The notes: generated by a model from the sequence alone, not told the origin. Shown: positions 24,543 to 32,848, counted from the stretch's first letter. The stretch is 64,000 bases of DNA from Sedimenticola_A sp040506425 (GCA_965224515.1 OZ245051.1:3224001-3288000), one strand, 5' to 3'. Made by a program: numbers and translations.

Positions 24543-26351
24543 TTACTCCTCGCCGTGAAAGGCTTCATAAATCTGTGTGGCCAACTGCAGGCTGATGCCG
24601 TCCACTTTCGACAGATCTTCAACCCCTGCCCGGCTGATGCCCTGCAGACCGCCAAACTGCTTCAATAGCCTCTGACGACGCTTGGGTCCGATCCCCGGTA
24701 TCTCTTCCAACAGTGAGGTCTTACGCCGGCGCTCGCGTCTCTGGCGGTGTCCTGTGATGGCAAACCGGTGTGCCTCATCTCTGATCTGTTGAATCAGGTG
24801 AAGGGCGGGCGAATCCGCAGGCAGTATAATAGGGGCACCAGAGCCAAACAAGAAAAGCTGCTCCATGCCCGGTTTCCTGGTAACCCCCTTTGCAACCCCC
24901 ACCAATAACACTCCGCTGACAGCCAGTTCCTCCAGGACCAGGGCAGCAGCGTTCAATTGCCCTTTGCCGCCGTCAATAAAGAGGATATCCGGCAGCTTTC
25001 CCTCACCACTCAAAATCCTGGTGTAACGGCGCTTAAGCGCCTGCTCCATCGCGGCATAATCATCACCCGGGGTTATATCTTCAATATTGAAACGCCGGTA
25101 ATCCGATTTAAGTGCCCCGTTGCGGTCAAACACCACACAGGAGGCAACCGTCAACTCACCCGAGGTGTGGCTGATATCAAAACACTCCATCCGGCCTGGC
25201 AACTCATCCATTCTCAACGCCGATTGCAGATTCTCCAGCCTCTGCTCCATGCCTGACTTGCTTGCCAGTCTCGACTCAAGGGCCAACTGGGCATTTTGAA
25301 CCGCCATTTTCAGCCAGCGCGCCCTCTCCCCTCTTACATTTGAGCGGATCTTAACCTGCCTGCCTGCCTGTTCCCCAAGTACCTCCTCGAGCAACTCACA
25401 ATCCCCAGGTGTTTGGCTGACAATCACCTGCTGGGGCACCTGCTTACCGATATAGTGCTGGGCCAGGAAAGCCGAGATGATCGATGCCTCTGTGGATTCA
25501 GCCGGCGCCCGGGGGAAGAAGACCTTGTTTCCGAGATTTCGGCCAGAGCGGATATAAAACAGCTGAATGCAGTTGACTCCACCGGCGGAACGGCAGGCAA
25601 CAATATCCAGGTCGCCCTGCTCACCACTGACATACTGACGCTCCTGTATTCGTCTCAGGGCAGCTATCTGGTCGCGATAACGGGCGGCCTGCTCGAATTC
25701 GAGATTTTCAGATGCTATTTCCATGCGAGTCACCAGGTCATCAATTACCTCTCCGGCCTTACCCTGCAGAAAAAGTGTCGCATCGCGAACATCCAAGTCG
25801 TAGGACTCTTCCGACACCAGGTCGACGCATGGAGCGGTGCAACGCTTGATCTGGTACTGAAGACAGGGCCTGGAGCGATTTCTGTAGAAACTGTCTTCAC
25901 ACTGGCGTACAGGAAAAATCTTCTGCATGATCTGCAGCGTCTCGCGCATAGACCCCGCATTCGGATATGGACCGAAATAACGGCCTTTTGCTTTTTTTGC
26001 CCCTCGATGGAAGGCCAGGCGGGGAAACTTCTCGTCAGATAGAAAGATGTATGGATAGCTCTTGTCATCCCGCAACAAGACGTTATAGCGGGGCTTGAGA
26101 CTCTTGATCAGGTTGTTTTCCAGAATCAGCGCCTCGGCTTCCGTGTGGGTAACCGTTACCTCGATGGCACTGATCTGTGAAACCATGGATTGAATACGGC
26201 GATTCAGTGAGCGTGTAAAGTAACTGCTGACCCGCTTCTTGAGATCCCTCGCCTTCCCCACGTACAGCACGTCATCCTGCAAATTGAGCATGCGGTAGAC
26301 TCCCGGACGGGTGGTCAGTGTCTTGAGAAAGGCTTTGTGATCAAAGCTCAC
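24543..26351 (-). CDS. uvrC: Excinuclease ABC subunit C (UvrC)
   Basis: Makes both incisions in nucleotide excision repair after UvrAB damage recognition. The protein has an N-terminal GIY-YIG nuclease (PGVYRMLNLQDDVLYVGKA, first 30 residues), a UVR domain (LEFEQAARYRDQIAALRRI, near 205), the RNase H-like 5' incision nuclease (ECFDISHTSG and IDGGKGQLNAA) and two C-terminal HhH motifs. I chose the GTG at 26351, preceded by AGAGGA, because it aligns with the Escherichia coli start before FDAKAFLK. A TTG at 26375 has no visible ribosome site. This gives 602 residues. Confidence 0.95.
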   Translation of the reverse strand: MSFDHKAFLKTLTTRPGVYRMLNLQDDVLYVGKARDLKKRVSSYFTRSLNRRIQSMVSQISAIEVTVTHTEAEALILENNLIKSLKPRYNVLLRDDKSYPYIFLSDEKFPRLAFHRGAKKAKGRYFGPYPNAGSMRETLQIMQKIFPVRQCEDSFYRNRSRPCLQYQIKRCTAPCVDLVSEESYDLDVRDATLFLQGKAGEVIDDLVTRMEIASENLEFEQAARYRDQIAALRRIQERQYVSGEQGDLDIVACRSAGGVNCIQLFYIRSGRNLGNKVFFPRAPAESTEASIISAFLAQHYIGKQVPQQVIVSQTPGDCELLEEVLGEQAGRQVKIRSNVRGERARWLKMAVQNAQLALESRLASKSGMEQRLENLQSALRMDELPGRMECFDISHTSGELTVASCVVFDRNGALKSDYRRFNIEDITPGDDYAAMEQALKRRYTRILSGEGKLPDILFIDGGKGQLNAAALVLEELAVSGVLLVGVAKGVTRKPGMEQLFLFGSGAPIILPADSPALHLIQQIRDEAHRFAITGHRQRRERRRKTSLLEEIPGIGPKRRQRLLKQFGGLQGISRAGVEDLSKVDGISLQLATQIYEAFHGEE

Positions 26352-26486
26352 GCCCGCTATATCCTCTGGCTGCAAGTACGTGGGATTATATCAATACTGG
26401 ATGATTATGCTTTGTCTGTCGGCGAGTGCCGGTATTCAGAGATATAGGCCATCTACCCGGGATCACGGCAGAAACGCCGGGGCAGA

Positions 26487-27116
26487 TCAAATTTTTGTAA
26501 CCAGATCCTTTGCCCGGGAAAAAACCGCGTGGAACATCTCACTGGTCAGACGCTTGGTCTGGGTGTTGTAGCGGCTGCAGTGGTAGGAATCGATGAGATG
26601 TTGTCCCTGGGGCAGCTCATGCAGCTGATTATGCCCGAATTTATAGGCACTCAACTTCAAACCAAAGGCTTTAAGAACAGCATTATGGGCAATAGAGCCC
26701 AGCGCAATGATGACCGGCTCATCAGGCAACGCCTCAAGCTCACCCTTCAGCAGGCTGTTGCACTGATTGATCTCCGAACCCACTGGTTTGTTTTGAGGCG
26801 GGAGACACTTGACAGCATTGGTGATACGACAGTTGTTCAGGGTCAACCCATCGTCTGCAGAGAGTGACTCCGGGGCTGAACTGAAGCCGAAACGATAAAG
26901 GGTGTCATACAGCAGTATGCCTGCATAGTCACCGGTAAAGGGTCTTCCCGTGGCATTGGCGCCGTGCATTCCAGGGGCCAACCCAACCACGAGCACCCTG
27001 GCGTCAGGGTCGCCAAAGGGAGCTACAGGAGCAGCATGATAAGCCGGATAATCCGTCTTAACCTGCACCAGGAAATCTGCCAATCGCGGGCAGAGAGTAC
27101 AATTCTGATCAAACAA
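26487..27116 (-). CDS. Family 5 uracil-DNA glycosylase (UDGb type)
   Basis: DNA repair glycosylase of the iron-sulfur UDG superfamily. The 209-residue product has CTLCPRL at residues 6-12, the catalytic-region motif VVGLAPGMHGANATGRPFTGDYAG (near 45) and C-terminal DSYHCSRYNTQTKRLT. The motif GLAPG..GAN is that of family 5, which acts on uracil and often hypoxanthine or ethenocytosine, rather than family 4 (GEAPG). The start is TTG at 27116. The codon two before it is the uvrY stop, so no upstream start is possible, and the CTLC cysteines argue against a later one. It sits between uvrY and uvrC. Confidence 0.88.
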   Translation of the reverse strand: MFDQNCTLCPRLADFLVQVKTDYPAYHAAPVAPFGDPDARVLVVGLAPGMHGANATGRPFTGDYAGILLYDTLYRFGFSSAPESLSADDGLTLNNCRITNAVKCLPPQNKPVGSEINQCNSLLKGELEALPDEPVIIALGSIAHNAVLKAFGLKLSAYKFGHNQLHELPQGQHLIDSYHCSRYNTQTKRLTSEMFHAVFSRAKDLVTKI

Positions 27117-27119
27117 TGG

Positions 27120-27764
27120 TCAGGCCTTGTTGCCGATAAGGTGGAAACGCAGTGCAAGGTGAGTCAATTCAACATCCGTTTCGACATTGAGCTTTTCAAA
27201 CAGCCGATGGCGATAAGTGCTGACCGTTTTGGGACTGAGACAGAGGGAATCCGAGATATCCTGGGTCTTATGGCCCTGGGTAATCATCAGCAGCACCTGC
27301 ATCTCACGCTGGGAGAGCTTGCTGAATGGAGAGTCAGGGTCCACCCCGGAGAAGCGGGCCAGGGTCATCTTCTTTGATACATCGCTGGAAATATACGGCC
27401 GGCCGGCAGATACGGTTCTGATAGCTTCAAAGAGTTCATCTGCGGGACAACCTTTGGTCAGGTATCCCAAAGCGCCTGCCTCATGTAGCTGTTCCGGGAA
27501 TGGCGCATCTACATGAACGGTTACCGCAATAACCTGGGTCTCCGGTAGAAGGTGACGTATCTTCCTGGTGGCTTCTATCCCGCCTATACCCGGCATATTG
27601 ATATCCATCAGAACCAGGCTGGGCTTAAGCTCCCGGGCCTTCTCAACCGCCTCTTCCCCGGTTACCGCCTCACCAACCACAGTTATACCGCTGTCGCCAT
27701 CGAGAATGCTCCGAAAGCCTGTACGCACAAGCTCGTGATCATCGACGAGTAAAACCTTAATCAT
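27120..27764 (-). CDS. uvrY: Response regulator UvrY/GacA
   Basis: LuxR-type response regulator of the BarA/GacS-UvrY/GacA system, which induces CsrB/RsmZ small RNAs. The 214 residues contain a receiver domain with acidic VDDHE (8-12), phospho-acceptor Asp54 in VLMDINMPG, Thr in VIAVTV and Lys in LTKG. The C-terminal LuxR helix-turn-helix follows (LSQREMQVLLMITQGHKTQDI, about 147 onward, then SPKTVSTYRHRLFEKL). The partner histidine kinase is not in the window. It heads the uvrC-pgsA transcript. Confidence 0.94.
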   Translation of the reverse strand: MIKVLLVDDHELVRTGFRSILDGDSGITVVGEAVTGEEAVEKARELKPSLVLMDINMPGIGGIEATRKIRHLLPETQVIAVTVHVDAPFPEQLHEAGALGYLTKGCPADELFEAIRTVSAGRPYISSDVSKKMTLARFSGVDPDSPFSKLSQREMQVLLMITQGHKTQDISDSLCLSPKTVSTYRHRLFEKLNVETDVELTHLALRFHLIGNKA

Positions 27765-28104
27765 AAATTCTCCGAGGTGTACTGGCTGACATTATTACCA
27801 TTGTTTTTTGCAGCTAGTCCTCAAATCTCTACAGGCAGTCCCGTGCTTGTTTATACAACCCCTGGGTATGACCAAATCCGTTATAAACCCAGGGATCATC
27901 GGATTGCCAAGGATAATAGTGATACCCAATAAATTCAATTGGTTAATTGCATGGATTGGATCGAATCAAAAAATACGCCGTTTATTCTAAACACCATCAT
28001 CTTCATCTTGCTTTCTTTACAATGACTTAAAGTCCCTTTCTACAAAATCACAATTGACTGGCAACATCCAGCAAGTCTGGAGATTCTACGTCCGGGGTAT
28101 ATCT
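27765..28104. other. Intergenic region between uvrY and the tRNA-Ser repeat array
   Basis: About 340 AT-rich bases upstream of uvrY. Possible short frames lack ribosome sites. It should contain the uvrY promoter, but no clear boxes stand out. The right end runs into the first, truncated repeat unit. Confidence 0.4.
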
Positions 28105-28980
28105 CATAAGGGCCATTCTGCCCTTTTTTTTTCGAACCGAAGGGTTCTCACCAAGGCCTGCTCCCTCCCAAAAACGAGAAAGCCCCGCTGATGCGGGGCT
28201 TACAGAGTCACGCTCTATGTATGGAGCAGTGTCGGGGGCAGGGATTGATGACGCACTTCCCTGTGCGTCACCCCTTCGGGGCGCCGCTCATCGCGGCGTC
28301 AAAAAGGGCTATCCTGCCCTTTTTTCGAACCGAAGGGTTCTCACCAAGGCCTGCTCCCTCCCAAAAACGAGAAAGCCCCGCTGATGCGGGCTTACAGAGT
28401 CACGCTCTATGAGTGGAGCAATGCCAGGGACAGGGATTGATGACGCACTTCCCTGTGCGTCACCCCTTCGGGGCGCCGCTCATCGCGGCGTCAAAAAGGG
28501 CTATCCTGCCCTTTTTTCGAACCGAAGGGTTCTCACCAAGGCCTGCTCCCTCCCAAAAACGAGAAAGCCCCGCTGATGCGGGGCTTACAGAGTCACGCTC
28601 TATGTATGGAGCAGTGTCGGGGACAGGGATTGATGACGCACTTCCCTGTGCGTCACCCCTTCGGGGCGCCGCTCATCGCGGCGTCAAAAAGGGCTATCCT
28701 GCCCTTTTTTCGAACCGAAGGGTTCTCACCAAGGCCTGCTCCCTCCCAAAAACGAGAAAGCCCCGCTGATGCGGGGCTTACAGAGTCACGCTCTATGTAT
28801 GGAGCAGTGTCGGGGACAGGGATTGATGACGCACTTCCCTGTGCGTCACCCCTTCGGGGCGCCGCTCATCGCGGCGTCAAAAAGGGCTATCCTGCCCTTT
28901 TTTCGAACCGAAGGGTTCTCACCAAGGCCTGCTCCCTCCCAAAAACGAGAAAGCCCCGCTGATGCGGGGCTTTCTCGTTT
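28105..28980. repeat. 193-bp tandem array linked to tRNA-Ser 3' end
   Basis: Four units and a truncated leftmost one. Corresponding bases (CCCTCCC blocks) lie at 28166, 28359, 28551, 28744 and 28937, giving periods of 193, 192, 193 and 193. Each unit contains a G+C-rich hairpin AGCCCCGCTGATGCGGGGCT, with a T run on the minus strand, plus several smaller hairpins. At about 28234, 28427, 28619 and 28812 there is a GGGACAGGGATT-like block equal to the 3' end of the adjacent tRNA-Ser gene. The array is transcribed, if at all, downstream of the tRNA. The layout resembles the 178-bp tyrT repeats of Escherichia coli. Confidence 0.9.
28942..28980 (-). terminator. Intrinsic terminator of tRNA-Ser
   Basis: On the minus strand AAAACGAGAAAGCCCCGC, an ATCA loop and GCGGGGCTTTCTCGTTTTT follow the tRNA CCA by two bases. 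The stem is about 17 pairs with a terminal T run. Internal copies of the array keep the G+C-rich core and the T run but have a changed left arm. Confidence 0.88.
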
Positions 28981-28982
28981 TA

Positions 28983-29073
28983 TGGCGGAGGGACAGGGAT
29001 TCGAACCCTGGATGGGCTACAAACCCATGCTGGTTTTCAAGACCAGTGCATTCAACCGCTCTGCCATCCCTCC
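28983..29073 (-). tRNA. tRNA-Ser (anticodon TGA)
   Basis: A 91-nt class II tRNA on the minus strand. The acceptor GGAGGGA pairs with TCCCTCC, discriminator G and CCA are encoded, the anticodon loop is CTTGAAA (anticodon TGA), there is a long variable arm (CATGGGTTTGTAGCCCAT) and the T arm is AGGGTTCGAATCCCT. Downstream lies the 193-bp repeat array. Confidence 0.97.
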
Positions 29074-29268
29074 AAATCGAGGCGGAAGAATACCCGATTG
29101 ATTCGGCCTATTCTAGTCCCCTGGTAAAAAAATCTACATTTTTAAGGGGTAAGCTTGTTTTATTGAAATTCTGGCCCAATTAAGTATGCTGTGGAACCAA
29201 ACCGACACAACTGAAGTCTCATGTTTCAGATGTCAGTTGGGATCAATAACTAAGGAGTGACTAACCCC

Positions 29269-29940
29269 ATGAATCGTATTGACTATTCTGTAGCCCGCCC
29301 GGCAGGCAACGCCCTTGCGGTCAACAAGGTCATCAAAAACACCTACATCCTGCTTTCAGCCACACTGGTATTCAGTGCGTTGACCGCCATGGTTTCCCTG
29401 TTTCTCGCAATGCCGATGTGGACCTACACCGCATCTGTCATCGTTGCCATGCTGCTGGGTATGTTTGTCCTTCCCCGCACCGCCAACTCTTCGTCTGGCA
29501 TCGGTGTAATTTTCCTGATCACCGGCCTGCTCGGTTTCGGGCTTGGCTCGGTTATCTCCCTCTACCTCTCTCTGCCAAACGGTCCCCAGACTGTGGCAAC
29601 GGCCCTGGGTGGTACAGGTGTGATTTTCCTTGGCCTGTCAGGCTACGCATTGACCAGTCGCCGTGATTTCAGTTTCATGGGCGGTTTTATCTTTGCCGGC
29701 ATGATGGTGATGCTTGTTGGTGTTCTGGCGAACATCTTCCTGCAGATGCCTGCTCTTCAACTGGCTATCGCCGGTGGCATCATGATGCTGATGAGCGCCT
29801 ACATCCTGTTTCAGACCAGCCAGATGGTCAATGGCGGTGAAACCAACTACATTAATGCCACCTTCGGCCTCTACATGGCGATATTTAATATCTTCATCAG
29901 TCTGCTGCAGATTCTCGGAATCTTCGGCGGCGACGACTGA
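29269..29940 (+). CDS. Bax inhibitor-1 (YccA/UPF0005) family membrane protein
   Basis: Inner-membrane protein of 223 residues with about seven hydrophobic helices and the family C-terminal motif SAYILFQTSQMVNGGETNYINATFGLYMAIFNIFISLLQILG. YccA of Escherichia coli is an FtsH substrate that modulates FtsH proteolysis. Other members conduct calcium. The function here is not determinable. I chose the ATG at 29269, eleven bases after AAGGAG. A GTG at 29257 overlaps that ribosome site. A terminator follows. Confidence 0.9.
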   Translation: MNRIDYSVARPAGNALAVNKVIKNTYILLSATLVFSALTAMVSLFLAMPMWTYTASVIVAMLLGMFVLPRTANSSSGIGVIFLITGLLGFGLGSVISLYLSLPNGPQTVATALGGTGVIFLGLSGYALTSRRDFSFMGGFIFAGMMVMLVGVLANIFLQMPALQLAIAGGIMMLMSAYILFQTSQMVNGGETNYINATFGLYMAIFNIFISLLQILGIFGGDD

Positions 29941-29957
29941 TTGAGAAGGCAATAGTC

Positions 29958-29987
29958 AAAAAACCCGGCTATTCGGCCGGGTTTTTT
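29958..29987 (+). terminator. Intrinsic terminator after the Bax inhibitor gene
   Basis: AAAAAACCCGGC, a short loop and GCCGGGTTTTTT form a symmetric stem with T runs on both strands, 17 bases past the stop codon. It separates this gene from the small membrane protein gene. Confidence 0.87.
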
Positions 29988-30003
29988 GTTTGTGGAGAGT
30001 GAG

Positions 30004-30189
30004 ATGGATAATCTTTGGCTACAAATCGGTTCAGCCATCGTCATAGGGTTGATGGTGTTCTTCCTCTACCCTACCGCCAAACACTGGATGCAGAACGGCC
30101 CAAAGGCCGAACAGGGGGATTGGGGCGCTGCGATTCTGCCCCTTGCACTGGTGGTCGGCTTCGTGATCCTGCTGATCATGCTGGTGTAA
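30004..30189 (+). CDS. Small two-helix membrane protein, function unknown
   Basis: 61-residue protein with hydrophobic segments at about 4-24 and 42-60, joined by a short polar loop (TAKHWMQNGPKAEQGDWG). I chose the ATG at 30004, preceded by GGAGAGTGAG. A TTG at 29986 would lie inside the preceding terminator. The protein is short and without recognised domain, but the ribosome site, composition and isolated position support a real gene. Confidence 0.6.
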   Translation: MDNLWLQIGSAIVIGLMVFFLYPTAKHWMQNGPKAEQGDWGAAILPLALVVGFVILLIMLV

Positions 30190-30343
30190 TGAGGCTTTTA
30201 CATCCCTTTAGTTGTAGTCATCTGTCACGAAAAGCGGTTTTTAAGACGCAAATTCCCTCGAAATAGCGGCTTTTGCAATCCACTTCTCAGTTTATACCTG
30301 ACTCTGCTGGTATGTTTTCACTATCAAAGGAGAGGATAGAGTG

Positions 30344-31036
30344 ATGGATTCATCCAAAGTCGACCTTATCAAGAAGGAGTTGCAGCGCCTGAAGGAGAAA
30401 CATAAGACCTTCGAAAAGGCGTGGCATGAGACAGGTAACCGGGGGTTGCTCCAGTTCTTTGTGGATATCACCCCTCGCCTTCTGAATACCGAACGCTGCT
30501 CCATTTTCATTCTCGACCCAAAAACAGAACGGGTCTGGCTCCAGTGTGGTACCGATCTGAAGGAGCGTTCTGTCAAGGTACCCCAGGCAAAATCCCTGGT
30601 GGGCGAAGTCATCTCCACCGGGACATACAAGATCCGTTCAAAGTTGGATTCTGTTACCGGCACTCACGGACAAATTGACAACAAGACAGGTTTCACCACG
30701 GAAAGTGTTCTGGGTGTGCCAATCTTCAGAGCACATTCTGAAGAGGTGATCGGGGTTCTGCAGGTCTTGAACAAAAGAGGAAATCTTCATTTCGGTTCCG
30801 AGGACATAAAGTTACTGGAACGAATGGCAACCCAGATCCAGATGAATATCGAGAGCATCTATCTCAGGCAGGAGATCATTCGCGTTGCGGAGAAGATGCA
30901 GCGTAAAATCAAAAAGCTCCAGCGTGCGCTCATCAAGTACGACCTGAAGAGATCAAAGGATGGTGAAACCACTGGTGAGCTCCTGTTATCTGAAGAACTG
31001 CTCGGTTCATCTCTGGTTTCCAACGGCCTAAACTGA
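30344..31036 (+). CDS. GAF-domain protein with C-terminal coiled coil
   Basis: 230-residue soluble protein. A GAF domain covers about residues 25-180 (LNTERCSIFILDPKTERVWL, then VLGVPIFRAHSEEVIGVLQVLNK) and a charged helix follows (about 175-215, IIRVAEKMQRKIKKLQRALI). No output domain is attached, so it may sense a small ligand and act through partner binding. The ATG at 30344 has GGAGAGGATAGAG upstream. A MITE-like element starts about 20 bases after its stop. The ligand is unknown. Confidence 0.8.
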   Translation: MDSSKVDLIKKELQRLKEKHKTFEKAWHETGNRGLLQFFVDITPRLLNTERCSIFILDPKTERVWLQCGTDLKERSVKVPQAKSLVGEVISTGTYKIRSKLDSVTGTHGQIDNKTGFTTESVLGVPIFRAHSEEVIGVLQVLNKRGNLHFGSEDIKLLERMATQIQMNIESIYLRQEIIRVAEKMQRKIKKLQRALIKYDLKRSKDGETTGELLLSEELLGSSLVSNGLN

Positions 31037-31058
31037 TTCAGGGAAAATGGAAATTGAC

Positions 31059-31185
31059 AGGCTCTGTCCTGGTTAAGTATGTTTTCAATAAGTCATTGAT
31101 TTTAAGTAGGTCGGCCTTCAGGCCGACATGTCGGGCTAAAGCCCGACCTACAAGGGCTAGTCAATACTTAACTAGGACAGAGCCT
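31059..31185. mobile_element. MITE-like element with 22-bp inverted ends
   Basis: Ends 31059-31080 and 31164-31185 are inverted copies with one mismatch (left AGGCTCTGTCCTGGTTAAG, right its complement with one changed base). The 127-base element has no open frame and encloses the REP-like palindrome at 31106-31151. No clear target-site duplication is visible. It lies between the GAF gene and the serS terminator. Non-autonomous transposition is inference from the terminal repeats. Confidence 0.65.
31106..31151. repeat. REP-like double palindrome
   Basis: GTAGGTCGGCCTTCAGGCCGAC and GTCGGGCTAAAGCCCGAC are two hairpins joined by AT, and the whole block also pairs end to end. It matches the core of the 165-bp repeats at 20.6-20.97 kb, in the opposite order. 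It sits inside the MITE-like element. Confidence 0.85.
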
Positions 31186-31187
31186 AT

Positions 31188-31223
31188 AAAAAAAGCCCTT
31201 GCCGGTCAGGCAAGGGCTTTTTT
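31188..31223 (-). terminator. Bidirectional intrinsic terminator after serS
   Basis: AAAAAAAGCCCTTGCC, a short loop and GGCAAGGGCTTTTTT form a stem with T runs on both strands. It ends serS on the minus strand, 35 bases past its stop, and the GAF transcript on the plus strand. Confidence 0.87.
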
Positions 31224-31258
31224 ACTTCAGGCATTCGGCTGGAGTTCTAATCGGGTTG

Positions 31259-32533
31259 TTATCCCAGTACTTCCATACCGCCCATATAGGGCCGCAACAC
31301 TTCGGGCACCCGGATTGTGCCGTCTGCCTGCTGGTAGTTTTCCATCACCGCAACCAGCGTGCGTCCGACAGCAAGCCCCGAACCGTTTATGGTATGAACC
31401 AGTTCCGGTTTCCCTGTTTCGGGGTTTCGCCAACGGGCCTGGAGTCTCCTGGCCTGGAAATCGCCGAAGTTTGAGCAGGAGGATATTTCACGGTAGGTAT
31501 CCTGGGCCGGCAGCCACACCTCAAGGTCATAGGTCTTGGTCGCGGAGAAACCCAGGTCGCCTGTACAGAGGGTAACCACCCTGTAAGGCAGGTCAAGTTT
31601 CTGCAGGATTGTCTCGGCATGTCCGGTGAGTTGTTCAAGTGCCTGGAATGACTCTTCCGGCCGAACCACCTGCACCATCTCAACCTTCTCGAACTGATGC
31701 TGGCGAATCATGCCCCGGGTATCCTTGCCGTATGAGCCCGCCTCGCTTCTGAAACAGGGAGTCTGGGCAACCCAGCGCCTGGGCATATCATCAGCCTCCA
31801 GGATCTCATCACGGACCAGGTTGGTTACCGGTACTTCAGCCGTCGGGATCAGGTAGTAGCTGAGTTCGCCGGAGAGCTTGAACAGGTCCTCTTCGAATTT
31901 GGGAAGCTGCCCGGTGCCCTGCAGGCTGTCAGCGTTGACCAGAAACGGCACGTAGGTCTCGGTATAGCCATGCTCAGATGTATGGGTATCGAGCATGAAC
32001 TGGGCAAGTGCCCGTTGCATACGCGCCAGGGGACCCTGCAGGGTCACAAACCGGGAACCGGTCAACTTGGCTGCCGCTTCAAAATTCATCCAGCCGCTGT
32101 CGACGCCCAGGTCCACGTGGTCTTTGGGCTCGAAATCGAACGTCGCGGGCTCGCCCCAGCGACGCTCCTCCCTGTTGTCCCCTTCGTCGTTGCCTTCAGG
32201 AACACTCTCATGGGGGATATTAGGGATTCCCAGGGTGATCTCCTTCAGCCGGGCCTGAACCGCGCTGAGTTCATCCTGGGCCTGTTTCAGCCTGTCGCCG
32301 AGATCAGCCACTTCAGCCAGCAGCGGCTGAATATCCTCTCCCGCAGCCTTTGCCTTGCCAATACCTTTTGAGCGGCTGTTGCGTTCGTTCTGAAGCTCCT
32401 GGGCGGAGACCTGCAGCTGTTTGCGTTCTGCCTCAAGGCCGGCAATCAGGGATACATCCAGTTGCACACCACGGCGCGCAAGCTGTTGAGCTGTATCTTC
32501 CAGTTCGTTTCTCAGTAAACGAGGGTCGAGCAT
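31259..32533 (-). CDS. serS: Seryl-tRNA synthetase
   Basis: Charges tRNA-Ser and tRNA-Sec with serine. The 424-residue class II enzyme has the N-terminal tRNA-binding coiled coil (about 28-105), motif 2 (FRSEAGSYGKDTRGMIRQHQF, near 260) and motif 3 (NGSGLAVGRTLVAVMENYQ, near 385). Length is standard. It is last in the ftsK-lolA-rarA-crcB series. The tRNA-Ser gene of this window is about 2 kb away. Confidence 0.97.
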   Translation of the reverse strand: MLDPRLLRNELEDTAQQLARRGVQLDVSLIAGLEAERKQLQVSAQELQNERNSRSKGIGKAKAAGEDIQPLLAEVADLGDRLKQAQDELSAVQARLKEITLGIPNIPHESVPEGNDEGDNREERRWGEPATFDFEPKDHVDLGVDSGWMNFEAAAKLTGSRFVTLQGPLARMQRALAQFMLDTHTSEHGYTETYVPFLVNADSLQGTGQLPKFEEDLFKLSGELSYYLIPTAEVPVTNLVRDEILEADDMPRRWVAQTPCFRSEAGSYGKDTRGMIRQHQFEKVEMVQVVRPEESFQALEQLTGHAETILQKLDLPYRVVTLCTGDLGFSATKTYDLEVWLPAQDTYREISSCSNFGDFQARRLQARWRNPETGKPELVHTINGSGLAVGRTLVAVMENYQQADGTIRVPEVLRPYMGGMEVLG

Positions 32534-32536
32534 TGG

Positions 32537-32848
32537 TTATTCACCCGTATTGACATTGGCGGGCCAGCTTACGACATGGCCCGGTTTAACATAGTTGTTC
32601 AGATCTTTAAGCACCTGTTCCACCTTGGTGGGTTCGTCGAAGAACTCCAGTACCAGGGGCAGATCCAGGGAGATATCAAGTAGCGTAGACGAGTGAACCT
32701 TTCCGGACTGACCGAACCCGGCGATACCACGATAGGCGGTTACACCCGCTACTTTTTCCTTGTCGTGGAGCAGTTCCATCAACTGCTGGTACTGGTGTTT
32801 ACCCTCGGTGAGGTAAATGCGCACCATGGTGACTTGCCTGGTAGTCAT
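32537..32848 (-). CDS. DUF190 family protein
   Basis: 103-residue cytoplasmic protein of the DUF190 family (ferredoxin-like, PII-related fold), with the conserved GVTAYRGIAGFG in the middle and LVLEFFDEPTKVEQVLKDL after it. DUF190 genes are often fused or adjacent to crcB, and a regulatory role in fluoride export is presumed but not proven. I chose the ATG at 32848, with GGGAGACAG upstream, which overlaps the crcB stop. A longer frame starts inside crcB. Confidence 0.88.
   Translation of the reverse strand: MTTRQVTMVRIYLTEGKHQYQQLMELLHDKEKVAGVTAYRGIAGFGQSGKVHSSTLLDISLDLPLVLEFFDEPTKVEQVLKDLNNYVKPGHVVSWPANVNTGE

Noticed and set aside
28105..28980. Possible CRISPR array
   Set aside because: The 193-bp units are contiguous, with no variable spacers, and no cas genes are present.
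28191..29101. Repeated open frames of 73-128 codons with almost the same product
   Set aside because: They arise from the 193-bp array being free of stops in one frame. The copies include hairpins and tRNA sequence and lack ribosome sites.
31059..31185. Remnant of a complete insertion sequence
   Set aside because: No transposase fragment lies between or near the inverted ends, so I describe it only as MITE-like.
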